Positions 1 to 8,142 of a stretch of DNA of 38,671 bases are shown in pieces. The notes below the pieces were generated by a model. It made no database searches, was not told the origin of the DNA, and was given only the letters and a program-made list of their open reading frames with translations. The DNA comes from DATHTK01 sp035463295 (GTDB lineage: Bacteria; Actinomycetota; Rubrobacteria; Rubrobacterales; Rubrobacteraceae). The translations under genes and the position numbers were made by a program. How positions within the stretch are numbered: position 1 is the first letter of the stretch; each line of letters begins with the position of its first letter. The stretch covers positions 1 through 38,671 of the forward strand of contig DATHTK010000044.1 of NCBI GenBank assembly GCA_035463295.1. Reading direction: 5' to 3'.

Positions 1-1
1 G

Positions 2-121
2 CATGCAACGGGCAAGGACGGGGTGCGCTTTTTCACGGAGAACAAGGTCGAGATAGTGCGCTATCTCTCGGATTCCGATGCTGGCCCACCGACCAGGTTG
101 GCCGAGGAGGCCGGCGCCTAG
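2..121 (+). CDS. C-terminal end of an unidentified protein (partial)
   Basis: An open frame enters from the left edge and runs 39 codons to a TAG at 119-121. The visible residues (from HATGKDGVRFFTENKVEI to PTRLAEEAGA) are soluble and charged and look like normal coding sequence for this GC-rich genome. A strong hairpin follows 30 bases after the stop, as expected for a gene end. The fragment is too short to name a family. Other frames across the same bases are broken or carry no plausible start, so I prefer this one. Confidence 0.55.
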   Translation, partial: HATGKDGVRFFTENKVEIVRYLSDSDAGPPTRLAEEAGA

Positions 122-151
122 GAAAGTACGACAAGAGAAGGCCACATTACC

Positions 152-180
152 GGCCGGGGCGTCGAAGAAGCGCCCCGGCC
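152..180 (+). terminator. GC-rich hairpin after the leftmost gene
   Basis: A perfect 10-bp stem (GGCCGGGGCG at 152-161 with CGCCCCGGCC at 171-180) closes a 9-base loop. It lies 30 bases after the stop codon of the partial gene. No T-run follows, so it is either a T-less terminator of the type common in actinomycetes or a transcript-end stabiliser. Confidence 0.6.
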
Positions 181-208
181 CGCCGCCCTCCCGGGGGCGA
201 TCAGCGCT

Positions 209-335
209 GTTTCGTAACCGAAACGAAACAAATTGGCAAAAAAACCTCAAAATTCCTTTACCGAACTAATGCTTTTCAATCTCAACCAATGTAGAATGCC
301 GGGCGTCGCAGTCTGATATCTCGGGAGGGGGGCGA
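209..335 (+). promoter_or_regulatory. AT-rich promoter region of the NlpC/P60 gene with a palindrome
   Basis: About 100 bases (215-300) are clearly more AT-rich than the surroundings. A palindrome GTTTCG-TAAC-CGAAAC lies at 209-224, followed at once by another GAAAC half-site, which could be an operator. A -10-like TAGAAT is at 292-297, with no convincing -35 at 17 bases. The Shine-Dalgarno GGGAGGGG lies just before the ATG at 336. The promoter call rests on motif resemblance only. Confidence 0.45.
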
Positions 336-1451
336 ATGCGACGTGTGACGCTAATGTTGTTGGGTGCTATTCTGGCCCTGGCCTTACTATCTCCTGCGGC
401 GTACTCTGACGAGACGACCACCGATTCGGAGCAGGATTCCGAGTACACCGGCGAGCAGACGACGCTTGAGGAAGGAACCGCCTCCGAGGCAACCGAGGAT
501 CTAGGCCCGCGGCCCAAGCCGATGAGCGAGGTATCGGGACCCGTATCTCAGGGCTCGGCGGTCTTGGGCCCCGGCTTGCCGGAGGAGAACTTCCCCGACT
601 ACTCGCAGGTCGTGGACAACGACTCGAAGAACTTCGAGGCGCCTGGCTGGAAGAAGCAGTCGTCCCTTTCGGGGTATTACGGCGAGAGCTACGCCGTCGC
701 GGGGTCCGCTAAGGCGAAAGCCGCTCAGTACAAGGTCGAGATCCCTGCCACCGGCAAGTACAGCGTCTACGCCTGGTTGCCGGCGGACTCTGACAACACC
801 TCCGCGGCGCGCTTCGGCATAACCACCGCCTCCGGCACGAAATGGGTCAAGATAAACCAGCAGAGAGACGGCGGATTCTGGGGCAAGATCGGCGAGTATG
901 AGATGAAGAGAGGCGAGAGCTACGCCGTCAAGATCGCCCCGGGTTCCGAGGGTCGGACGGTCGCTGACGCCATCGCCGTCGTCAGGGGCGTACTCTCCGG
1001 TCCACCCGATGATGAGAGCGTGTCGTCGGCGGAGGGCTCGACTTTCCGGGCGTCGGGCAGCAGGCCCAGCGGGCAGGCCGTCGTAAGGAAAGCGAGAGAC
1101 CACCTCGGTAAGCGCTATAAGTGGGGTACTTGTACCAGCGCCAGAATGAGCTGTACATGCCTGACCAGAAAGGCCTTCCAGCCCTTCGGGCACAAGCTCG
1201 CGATGAGCGAAGGAAAGCAGTGGAGGTACGCCAAGAAGCGCGGCAAAGTGATAAGGTCGAAGTCCAACCTCAGGCCCGGAGATCTACTCTTCTTCAAGGA
1301 GAACGGGAAGAACGGTCCCATTACCCACGTTGGGGTCGCCGCCAAGAGTGGATGGATAGTACACTCCTCTGCCTACTTTGGTAGGGTCGTCGAGAAACAG
1401 CAGAAGTACATAAACGGTTTTCACGCCGGCGTCAGGCTGAGGTTGCGCTAG
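336..1451 (+). CDS. Secreted NlpC/P60 cell-wall hydrolase with a golvesin-like domain
   Basis: This 371-residue exported protein probably cleaves peptidoglycan peptides outside the membrane. Residues 1-24 form a signal peptide (MRR, then a hydrophobic run ending near AAYS). A low-complexity acidic Thr/Glu/Ser stretch runs to about 60. Residues about 85-220 are a beta-rich module resembling the golvesin/Xly carbohydrate-binding type (YYGESY, YSVYAWLPA, ADAIAVVRG). NlpC/P60 fills 245-371. The usual box DCSGL reads SCTCL at 272-276, keeping the catalytic Cys at 273; the catalytic His is H331 (ITHVGV) and a third polar residue may be H343. Replacement of Asp-Cys-Ser-Gly by Ser-Cys-Thr-Cys marks a subfamily. 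The ATG at 336 follows a strong Shine-Dalgarno and a terminator follows the gene, so it is probably monocistronic. Family assignment is firm; the exact bond cut is inferred. Confidence 0.85.
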   Translation: MRRVTLMLLGAILALALLSPAAYSDETTTDSEQDSEYTGEQTTLEEGTASEATEDLGPRPKPMSEVSGPVSQGSAVLGPGLPEENFPDYSQVVDNDSKNFEAPGWKKQSSLSGYYGESYAVAGSAKAKAAQYKVEIPATGKYSVYAWLPADSDNTSAARFGITTASGTKWVKINQQRDGGFWGKIGEYEMKRGESYAVKIAPGSEGRTVADAIAVVRGVLSGPPDDESVSSAEGSTFRASGSRPSGQAVVRKARDHLGKRYKWGTCTSARMSCTCLTRKAFQPFGHKLAMSEGKQWRYAKKRGKVIRSKSNLRPGDLLFFKENGKNGPITHVGVAAKSGWIVHSSAYFGRVVEKQQKYINGFHAGVRLRLR

Positions 1452-1476
1452 AGACAGGAGTGCCGAACGCGTCCTT

Positions 1477-1504
1477 AGGCGGTTCGTAGCGAACCGCCTT
1501 TTCC
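1477..1504 (+). terminator. Rho-independent terminator of the NlpC/P60 gene
   Basis: A 10-bp perfect stem (AGGCGGTTCG at 1477-1486 with CGAACCGCCT at 1490-1499), a 3-base loop and a following TTTTCCTTT tract make a classic terminator 25 bases after the stop. The convergent response-regulator gene ends at 1568, so it separates the two transcripts. Confidence 0.85.
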
Positions 1505-1567
1505 TTTGCACCCTGCGGCGTGTGCCGATCTCTCGTATCGACTACAGGTGCCTCTTGGCGGTCTCGC

Positions 1568-2260
1568 TCAATTATTGTCGACTCGGATCAGTCCTCGCTG
1601 AATGGCCAGAGCTACCGCGTGGCTGCTGTTCTGGGCGCCCAGTTTCTGGCGGGTCAACTCCAGATAGTGCTTGACGGTCCTCTCGGCCAGGCGTACGGAC
1701 TGCGCTATCTCCCTGGTCTTCTTGCCTTCGGCGACCAGACGCAGAATCTGGACCTCACGATCGGTTAGAGTTCGCGACGGCTTGGCCTGGTGCAGGCGCA
1801 CGAGACGCGAAGCCACGCCGGGTGAGACATGCGCAAATCCCTTCGCCACCTGCCGTATTGCCTTGAACAGTTCCGCACTCGGGGAGTCCTTGACGACGTA
1901 GCCGGCCGCACCTTCTTCGAGCGCGCCCATCACGTCAGCATCCGAGTCGTGCCCGGTTAGCACCAGGACCCGCGTCGTCTTGTTCTCGGTGAGTATCCTT
2001 GCGATCGCTTCGAAGCCACCCATTCCGGGCATCTCCAGGTCCATGACGATCACGTCCGGCATGAGCTCTCTCGCAAGCGCGACGGCCTCTGTGCCGTTCG
2101 CGGCCTCTCCCACCACCTCGATATCTGGCAGGTATGAGAGTCTGCCGGCTATGCCCTCGCGGAACATCTCGTGATCGTCGCAGAGCAAGATACGAATGCG
2201 CTCGGTCCTGCTCTCCTCTCTTCGAGTGGGTCTCGCTTGCTTGCCATAACGCTTGTCCAT
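1568..2260 (-). CDS. NarL/FixJ-family two-component response regulator
   Basis: This 230-residue DNA-binding response regulator has an N-terminal receiver domain (about 22-140): the acidic pair D28/D29 in LLCDDHEM, phospho-acceptor D74 in VIVMDLEMPG, T102 and K124 in YVVKDS. A LuxR-type helix-turn-helix fills about 162-228 (LTDREVQILRLVAEGKK, IAQSVRLAERTVKHYL). It lies 10 bases after the stop of the histidine kinase, so the kinase phosphorylating D74 is the obvious partner. The first 20 residues are extra and poorly conserved in look; no strong Shine-Dalgarno decides the start, so translation may depend on the upstream gene. The target is unknown; a palindrome upstream of the operon is a candidate binding site. 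Confidence 0.92.
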   Translation of the reverse strand: MDKRYGKQARPTRREESRTERIRILLCDDHEMFREGIAGRLSYLPDIEVVGEAANGTEAVALARELMPDVIVMDLEMPGMGGFEAIARILTENKTTRVLVLTGHDSDADVMGALEEGAAGYVVKDSPSAELFKAIRQVAKGFAHVSPGVASRLVRLHQAKPSRTLTDREVQILRLVAEGKKTREIAQSVRLAERTVKHYLELTRQKLGAQNSSHAVALAIQRGLIRVDNN

Positions 2261-2270
2261 CGCAGCTTGC

Positions 2271-3896
2271 TCATCCTCTGCCGTTGCGTACTGGAGCTTT
2301 GACGATGACTTTCGTGCCTGTTCCGGCAGAGCTCTCTACGCGCATCCGGCCTGCGATCCGCTCCGTGCGTTCGCGCATGCTGTGCAAACCGAATCCACCG
2401 TTGCCGCCATCGACAAACGCGACATCCCCTGGGATGATAGCGTGAAAGCCGATCCCGTCATCCGTCACCTCGAGGGTGACATGCTCCGACTCAAAGGTGA
2501 GAAGTACGCTGACTCGGGAAGCCTGCGAATGTTTGCACGTGTTTGAAAGTGCCTCCTGGGCGATGCGGATTAGGTCATGTTCCGTCTCGGGGGCGAGCGG
2601 GCGAACGTCACCGATGACTTCGAGCGTCGTCTCGATACCGTGCTCCTCGAAACCGTGTCGCGTCAGAGCCTCGAGGGCTTCTGTAAGGGAAGATCTCTCC
2701 AGGATCTCCGGTCTCAACGCTCGCATGACGCGGCGAGTCTCACCGGTAGCTCGTCGTGTTGCCTCACGCGCCCGGCTGATATGGTGCGGTGCCATCTCCT
2801 CGGCGCCGACTTCAGTGGCCATCTCTGCGGCGTCAAGTTCTCCGGCTATGCTTCCGAGGTACTGGATCAGCGAGTCGTGGATCTCTCGTGAGACGCGCTC
2901 ACGCTCCTCCATGATGCCGAGCTTCCTGTCCTGTTCGCGCTGTTTCTCAAGGCCGGCCAGCTTCTCTAGCGCCAACCCCGCTGCTGCCGCAGCAGAGAGG
3001 AGGCGCCGACGGCCCGATCCACTGAACAGGGTCGTCCTGCGGAAGCCCACGAACAGGAACCCGAGGCGCTCGCCGCCCATGCAGATCAGCGGGCCGATAA
3101 AGGCAGACCGTACCCCAGCGTCCGCCCAGGTTTTCCGAGTCCTCGAACTCAGAGTGTTGGACATCGGGTTCACGCTGCGGTCGCTGTGGAGGGCTCGCCG
3201 TCCCGCTTCTCTGAGAAGCGCGGCAACTGATGGAGATCCAGGGCCGTCGGCTTGCCACACCCCGGCAGGCTCGGCGAACGCACCTTCGTCCCAAGGCGTA
3301 TCACGCCACACCCCGACACTGACTACCCGCTCGGGGCCGAGAAGGTTCGCGATGGCCTGCGCTACCTCGTCGGGGTCCTTTGCGCGGGCAATGTTCACCG
3401 TTTCGTCGAAGAGCACCTTCTCGCTGGCGTCGGCCTTCGCGCGTTCCAGCATGCTGAACCATCCTCCGATCAGGCCGGCGAGGATCCCGAGCCCCGCGAA
3501 CAGCGCGAGCTCGTTTATCAGAATCGGCGGGTACTTGAAGAGTATCATTGCTTGTTCTGTGGCTGCGGCCGACACTCCGAGCAGCAGACCGAGCCGGATA
3601 CCCCACTCCCTGGCTCTCGCTCCTACTAGAAAGGCCGCTACCCAAACGCTGAGTACAAAAAAGAGCGCCGGTGCCCATCCGGTAGCGAGTTCTCTGGCTG
3701 CCCCCGAACGCTCGGCATCCTCTGGCGTAAAGACAAAGTAGCCGAAGACGAGGATGTAGATGAACCCGACGGTTAGCACCCCGAGGAATGCTCCCACGAC
3801 CGTCGCCACAATGGCCCAGGCAGCGACCCCGGCGAGGCTTGTGTCCCGGTTTGTGGGCGACCCCGCATGCTCGGACTCAAGCGTCAGACCACTCAC
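2271..3896 (-). CDS. Membrane NarL-type sensor histidine kinase with a GAF-like domain
   Basis: I start this 541-residue kinase at GTG 3896, because that codon overlaps the TGA stop of the upstream gene (GTGA) and the upstream extension has no support. About four membrane segments occupy residues 23-150. A GAF-like sensory region spans about 160-315. The HisKA_3 dimerisation domain holds the phospho-acceptor H340 (SREIHDSLIQYLG), and the HATPase domain follows with N452 (EALSNTCKHS), the G1 box DDGIGF at 479-484 and GGFGLHSMRER. It autophosphorylates and passes phosphate to the response regulator encoded just downstream. Overlap with the surface-protein gene implies matched expression and suggests that the Cys-rich protein takes part in sensing. 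The stimulus is unknown. Confidence 0.9.
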   Translation of the reverse strand: MSGLTLESEHAGSPTNRDTSLAGVAAWAIVATVVGAFLGVLTVGFIYILVFGYFVFTPEDAERSGAARELATGWAPALFFVLSVWVAAFLVGARAREWGIRLGLLLGVSAAATEQAMILFKYPPILINELALFAGLGILAGLIGGWFSMLERAKADASEKVLFDETVNIARAKDPDEVAQAIANLLGPERVVSVGVWRDTPWDEGAFAEPAGVWQADGPGSPSVAALLREAGRRALHSDRSVNPMSNTLSSRTRKTWADAGVRSAFIGPLICMGGERLGFLFVGFRRTTLFSGSGRRRLLSAAAAAGLALEKLAGLEKQREQDRKLGIMEERERVSREIHDSLIQYLGSIAGELDAAEMATEVGAEEMAPHHISRAREATRRATGETRRVMRALRPEILERSSLTEALEALTRHGFEEHGIETTLEVIGDVRPLAPETEHDLIRIAQEALSNTCKHSQASRVSVLLTFESEHVTLEVTDDGIGFHAIIPGDVAFVDGGNGGFGLHSMRERTERIAGRMRVESSAGTGTKVIVKAPVRNGRG

Positions 3897-5956
3897 GCGA
3901 ACAACCTCTGGCGAAGCACGAACATCCCTACTGCGGCCGCCAACCCACTGAGCGGAACGAGGCTCCCCCACCAATCCCCTTGACCGACTCCATTTGCGCC
4001 AGTTCCAGAGGTTGATTTCGCTCCGGCTCGATCTCCATCCCCTGGGAATGAGCCTTCCAGCTCGGCCGCGGAGTTCAAGACGCTGCTGCTAGCGGTCTTG
4101 CGTTGGCCACCCTTGTCAGAGATGCTTTCCTCCGGTCTTTGGATATCTTTCCTCTCCGATATCGCACCGCCTGTGCCACCTATCCGGCTCTCGGACAAGG
4201 CGTTGTATCCCGGGTCCTCCCTCTTGCCCGCAGCGAAGATCGCGCTCGCAGAGGCCGCCTCGATTGTCCCAGGGAGATCGAGCACCAGTCTCTCTCGCTG
4301 ACCTTTCTCGCTCACGCCCTCCTCGTTCTTCGGAGAAGTCTGGTCTCCGGATGTAGGTCTGCTCGGAACGAGCGTATGGTCAGCGAACTCTAGGCCCGGC
4401 TGGCCCCCATCCGCTACCGGCGTTGCACCGGAGCCCCCCGCAGACCCCGCGGCGGCGTAGAAGTCGAGTTCTGCGGGTCCCGACTCTCCGATGCCCGGCA
4501 CCGTCACTGGTGCATCCGGCGCGGAGGGGGAGCCGGGATGCTCAGACCGCTCCTCGGAATCGGTGAGCGGCTCCGCATCATCTGACGAGTCTGTTGTCGG
4601 TCGCCGCTTGGTTCCCTTGAGCGTGTCGTCGGCCTGTTTGGCTTCCAGTCCGGCCCACTCCCCAAGGTCGCCGCCCGAACCGCCGGGCAGACAGCTCATG
4701 CCGTCTATCTTTTCTCCTCTCTCGTCATAGAGGGCGGAGATGAGCTTCGCGTTCCTCCTCTTGCAGGGAGGCCGCTCTTCGTTGACGTATTCGTAGAATT
4801 CAGGGCTCGCGCATCTCCGAAGAGTTCTGGTCTCACCTCCGTAGAGCTCTCCAAAACTCCAGTACTCCCGACGGCACGTCCAATCGAACGGCACAGGAGC
4901 TCCGCACTGATTCGCTCCGCACTTCTCGCTGCGCACCTTGGGACAAGAGGGGACCGCGTCGATCTCTCTCCCGGCCTCGTCGTACAGATGCACCGGCCTC
5001 GAGCAGATGCGGTCCTCACCGTACGCCTCTATCCCCTTGCGACATCCTCTCACCGTACCGTAGGCGGTGTCGAAGAAGACTTCACAGCCCCAGCTCTTCG
5101 GGAGGCTCTCGAGGCCGCAGTGCCAGTCCCACACGCCCTTCTGCGGCTCCACCCATTCTCCCTCTTGGTCGAAGTAGCACTGGTCAACACCGTGGCCGGT
5201 CCAGTCCGGCGCAGAATAGGGAGTGGCAGGCGGATCGAAGTAGTTGAACTCGCCCTTCGGCGGCTCCGGAGGTGCGTAGGGCTTTTCGCCCGAGCAGGTG
5301 TCGAGGTGGGAGTATGGTTTGCCTGTTATTGTGTAGAAGGTGATCTCGTAGCAGTCCTTGCCGTCAGAGGTTCTCGGATCCGTGCACCCGTAGACCTCTT
5401 TGCCCGAGGCTGTCTGATAGACAGCGCACCTCAGATGTTTTTCGACGTCTGGGAGACCGCAGCGACTCCCTTCGCATGCCTCCTCGGAGGAGGGATAGGC
5501 AGGTAATGGTCTATTCGTGTTCTCGCCGGTGGCGGCCTCGCCTGTCTTCTCGTTACCGTAGTACTCTTGCGGACCAACGCTCTCTTTGTTGGACGTTTCC
5601 GACGCACTGTCCTCGGCCCTCGGGGATACGGACACCGGAGAGATCTCAGAACGTTCCTTCTCCAGCCCTTCTGCGCCGATTCTCCTCCCAGTAGAGATCT
5701 CGCTCTCTACCGAAGGCGATGGTACGTCGTCAAGCGACTGCTCGATAGCTGGATCTTTGCTTTCGGAGGGGTCGAGCGCTTCCGCACACTCGTATCGATC
5801 ACACGCGTTGCTCTCCCGGGCCGCGACGGGAGTCGCCGCCGCGCTCAGCGACGTAAGAACGACGATAGTGAGGGTCGTCAGGAGAGACGCGGTCATCCGC
5901 TCCCATGCCTGACGACGTATCGGACGACGATCGAACCCGCCCGAAGTATCGACCAT
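3893..5956 (-). CDS. Secreted, membrane-anchored protein with three six-cysteine repeats
   Basis: I do not recognise this 687-residue protein. The start at 5956 is chosen because GGGAGAGG lies 8 bases upstream; an in-frame GTG further up lacks one. Residues 21-47 look like a signal peptide ending ATPVAA. An acidic Ser/Glu-rich linker follows. Three tandem units then each carry six cysteines: C161, 166, 177, 191, 202, 221; C260, 280, 291, 305, 318, 338; C346, 351, 361, 382, 398, 422. Units share the order C-x4 or x19-C-G-x8 to x9-C-x13 to x20-C-x10 to x15-C-x18 to x23-C, and end in motifs such as YDEAGREID and YDERGEKID before the last Cys. C52/C57 may be a relic of another unit. A long disordered Ser/Gly/Glu linker leads to one C-terminal helix (VPLSGLAAAVGMFVL) with a short basic tail. 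No LPXTG is present. It is coupled to the kinase by a GTGA overlap. Confidence 0.8.
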   Translation of the reverse strand: MVDTSGGFDRRPIRRQAWERMTASLLTTLTIVVLTSLSAAATPVAARESNACDRYECAEALDPSESKDPAIEQSLDDVPSPSVESEISTGRRIGAEGLEKERSEISPVSVSPRAEDSASETSNKESVGPQEYYGNEKTGEAATGENTNRPLPAYPSSEEACEGSRCGLPDVEKHLRCAVYQTASGKEVYGCTDPRTSDGKDCYEITFYTITGKPYSHLDTCSGEKPYAPPEPPKGEFNYFDPPATPYSAPDWTGHGVDQCYFDQEGEWVEPQKGVWDWHCGLESLPKSWGCEVFFDTAYGTVRGCRKGIEAYGEDRICSRPVHLYDEAGREIDAVPSCPKVRSEKCGANQCGAPVPFDWTCRREYWSFGELYGGETRTLRRCASPEFYEYVNEERPPCKRRNAKLISALYDERGEKIDGMSCLPGGSGGDLGEWAGLEAKQADDTLKGTKRRPTTDSSDDAEPLTDSEERSEHPGSPSAPDAPVTVPGIGESGPAELDFYAAAGSAGGSGATPVADGGQPGLEFADHTLVPSRPTSGDQTSPKNEEGVSEKGQRERLVLDLPGTIEAASASAIFAAGKREDPGYNALSESRIGGTGGAISERKDIQRPEESISDKGGQRKTASSSVLNSAAELEGSFPGDGDRAGAKSTSGTGANGVGQGDWWGSLVPLSGLAAAVGMFVLRQRLFA

Positions 5957-5993
5957 TACTTGGTCCTCTCCCTGTTGCGCCGGATACGGAGGC

Positions 5994-6034
5994 AATATAG
6001 CGAAGGGCACAGGCCCCCGCTATGTCCGATAGCG
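5994..6034 (-). promoter_or_regulatory. Putative promoter and operator of the surface protein-kinase-regulator operon
   Basis: On the minus strand a palindrome CGCTAT-CGGAC-ATAGCG (6034-6018) is followed by another CGCTAT half-site at 6002-5997, which runs into a -10-like TATATT at 5999-5994. No -35 hexamer is seen at the right spacing. If transcription starts near 5987 the palindrome is centred near -39, where an activator would sit. Binding by the operon's own regulator is an inference. Confidence 0.4.
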
Positions 6035-6339
6035 CAAATTGTCTTGCCCTTTTGGGCAGAGATGTACTCGCGGTAGAGGCACGCATGGGAATGCGTTCCG
6101 GTGCCTGCGCAGGGGGCGACCACTGATCGCAAGCTGTGTCTCTAGCCGGGTAGTGGGCGCTTTGCGCCGCGCCTTATCGGGCAGAAGAAAGGGCTGATAG
6201 AACGATGCGTCCTCGGGGTGCTTCGCACGAGAATATCCCGTACCTCGAGTGAAACGAGGAGTGCGAGACCCAGGGTAACAGAGATCCTTCCTGTTCCGTG
6301 GAGGGTACGAGGCAAAGGTCTGAGCGCAGGAGGTGGCGT
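6035..6339. other. Intergenic region without a supportable gene
   Basis: About 300 bases separate the divergent operon from the next plus-strand gene. A small inverted repeat TGCCC-TTTT-GGGCA lies at 6045-6058. I see no open frame with convincing codon use and no tRNA-like or repeat structure. Confidence 0.5.
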
Positions 6340-6939
6340 GTGACTAGCAGAGCGCGATGGAAGGGTACGTCAGGTTTCGAGTTATCGTTGGCGCCTTCGA
6401 GCGAGGATCCAGGACGTTTCACTATCCGGTCGATCGGAGAGATCAGCCGACGCTCGACGCTCGAGACGTTGCGGACATTTGGCCTGGTGCCGGGTCTGCT
6501 ATCCGTGACGTCCGATTGCCGCCTCGCGAAGGAAGGACAGGACAGTACGTGTAATACGGCGGACAGGATCGAGGTCGTAAGGCTCTCCCCTCAGCAGACC
6601 TTGCGCATGTTCGACGCCATACGAAGCAGAAATCCGAAAGTGCGCGGGTTGTATGCGGATCTCGAGGGGAAAGGCTTCTCGTTGATCCCCAACCGGGTAC
6701 GGGGGACGGTCATGCGTGCCTATTCGGCGGACGGTCTTGCGCGGGGTGGAGGGCTCGTGGTGGAGCTGGGGCACGAGACGACGGACGGGGCGATCGCCTG
6801 GTTCCACCTGTCCACCAGGGAGAGGATGGGAGATAGTGCCGTACCCGACGAAGTCAGCGTGGACTACACCGTCAGGATTGGCGGGCGGGCGCGTCGTGGG
6901 GGATACGCGCGCTGTCGTCGCAAGGGGCAAGCGTCGTAA
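6340..6939 (+). CDS. Hypothetical protein
   Basis: The 199-residue product matches no family I recognise. I choose GTG 6340, preceded by AGGAGG with a 6-base spacer, over the in-frame GTG at 6298, which has no ribosome-binding site. There is no signal peptide or membrane segment. The N-terminal 70 residues mix strands and short loops (FELSLAPSSEDPGRFTI). The C-terminal half looks beta-rich (GGGLVVELGHETTDGAIAWF, VSVDYTVRIGG), so an all-beta fold is plausible. Only three cysteines are present. It sits alone, convergent with sppA, whose stop lies 14 bases after its own, so the two transcripts probably end against each other. The coding call rests on the good Shine-Dalgarno, length and codon use. 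Confidence 0.6.
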   Translation: MTSRARWKGTSGFELSLAPSSEDPGRFTIRSIGEISRRSTLETLRTFGLVPGLLSVTSDCRLAKEGQDSTCNTADRIEVVRLSPQQTLRMFDAIRSRNPKVRGLYADLEGKGFSLIPNRVRGTVMRAYSADGLARGGGLVVELGHETTDGAIAWFHLSTRERMGDSAVPDEVSVDYTVRIGGRARRGGYARCRRKGQAS

Positions 6940-6953
6940 TCGCCAGGGCCCGA

Positions 6954-8018
6954 TCAGGCACCCGGCAGGTAGAGGTAGTAGGGCTTGGCTTCGAGGTTCA
7001 GCCCGGCGCGGTCCATGACGTGTGACGCCTCCGGCTCCGGTGGGGCGAGGCGGGCCAGGAGCGTCTCCCTGAAGGTGGGGCTCTGAACGTAGCGGACGAC
7101 GGTGGCCCTATCGACGTCTGCGAGGTCGCGGGCGGCGCGAGCGGCGGCCTCGAGGTCGCCGAAGCGGTCCACGAGGCCGAGCTCTCGGGCCTGCTCGCCG
7201 GAGTAGACGCGGCCGTCGGCCAGCTCGCGCACGCGCTCTTCGGTGAGGTCTCGGCCCTGCACTATGACCTCGACGAACCCGTCGTAGTCGTCGTTCACGA
7301 TAGACTGGAAGATCTCACGCTCCTCGGGCGTTAGCTCCTTCCACGAGCTGCCCATCGCCTTGAACTCGCCGCTCGTTATGTAGTTCTGGGTTACGCCGTA
7401 CTCCTGAGACGCCTCGGAGAAGTTGAGCAGCGGGATCACGACGCCCAGGGAGCCCGTGAGGGTGGTCTCGTTGGCGAGGATCTCGTCGGCGGCGGTGGCG
7501 ATATAGTAACCACCCGAGGCGGCTACGTCGCCCATCGAGACGACGACGGGCTTGTCGGTCCTCTCCTTGAATTCAACGATGCTCTGGTGCATGAGGTCGC
7601 TCGCCGTCACCCCCCCGCCCGGGGAGTTGACCTCGAGGACGACCGCCGCGACGCTCGCGTCCTCGCGCGCCTGATCCAGGGCGTCCGAAAGGCCCTCGGG
7701 GGTGGTCGTCGGCTGCGTGCCGGCTATCGAGCTCTCGGCGGAGAGAAGTTGACCCTCCACGGGTATGACGGCGATGGTGTCGGCGCCCTCGCCGGAGACG
7801 TACTCCTCCTCGTATACCGCAGACGAGGCGCTTCGCCCCCCGCCGGAGCCCAGGGCCAGGGCGAGTACGATCGTCGCGAAGACCAGGGTTACGACACCCA
7901 GGGCAACCAGTCCCCCGACGACGAAAGGCCAGCGACGCCGCCGAGGGCGCTCCCGCGTCTCTTCAGCGCCCGCGTTCTCGTGAGGACCGTCCGGCCGTTC
8001 TTCTCTGCGCGAGTCCAA
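6954..8018 (-). CDS. sppA: Signal peptide peptidase SppA (S49 family)
   Basis: A membrane-bound serine protease that degrades leftover signal peptides. With a TTG start at 8018 (AGGT 7 bases upstream) it has 354 residues; the frame stays open to 8123, but that stretch is Arg/Pro-rich and unlike the family. One membrane helix lies at about 30-57 after a basic cytoplasmic head. The S49 core follows: VVLEVNSPGGGV, then the nucleophile S168 in GDVAASGGYYIA and the likely general-base K220 in SGEFKAMGSS, which matches the Ser-Lys dyad spacing of Bacillus-type SppA. GSLGVV and GLVDRFGDLE are further family marks. The gene has no obvious operon partner; the region upstream holds a decayed methyltransferase. 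Function is confident, the start moderately so. Confidence 0.9.
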   Translation of the reverse strand: MDSRREERPDGPHENAGAEETRERPRRRRWPFVVGGLVALGVVTLVFATIVLALALGSGGGRSASSAVYEEEYVSGEGADTIAVIPVEGQLLSAESSIAGTQPTTTPEGLSDALDQAREDASVAAVVLEVNSPGGGVTASDLMHQSIVEFKERTDKPVVVSMGDVAASGGYYIATAADEILANETTLTGSLGVVIPLLNFSEASQEYGVTQNYITSGEFKAMGSSWKELTPEEREIFQSIVNDDYDGFVEVIVQGRDLTEERVRELADGRVYSGEQARELGLVDRFGDLEAAARAARDLADVDRATVVRYVQSPTFRETLLARLAPPEPEASHVMDRAGLNLEAKPYYLYLPGA

Positions 8019-8142
8019 GCTCTCTACCTTTCCCGCCGCTCTCCTGCGCCGCCGACGAGGAGGAGGCCAACAACTCCCAGATCCACGGTCAAGGAGATTA
8101 TAAGGCCGGAGCAACCGGCGCACGAATCGGCCGATGTCACCG

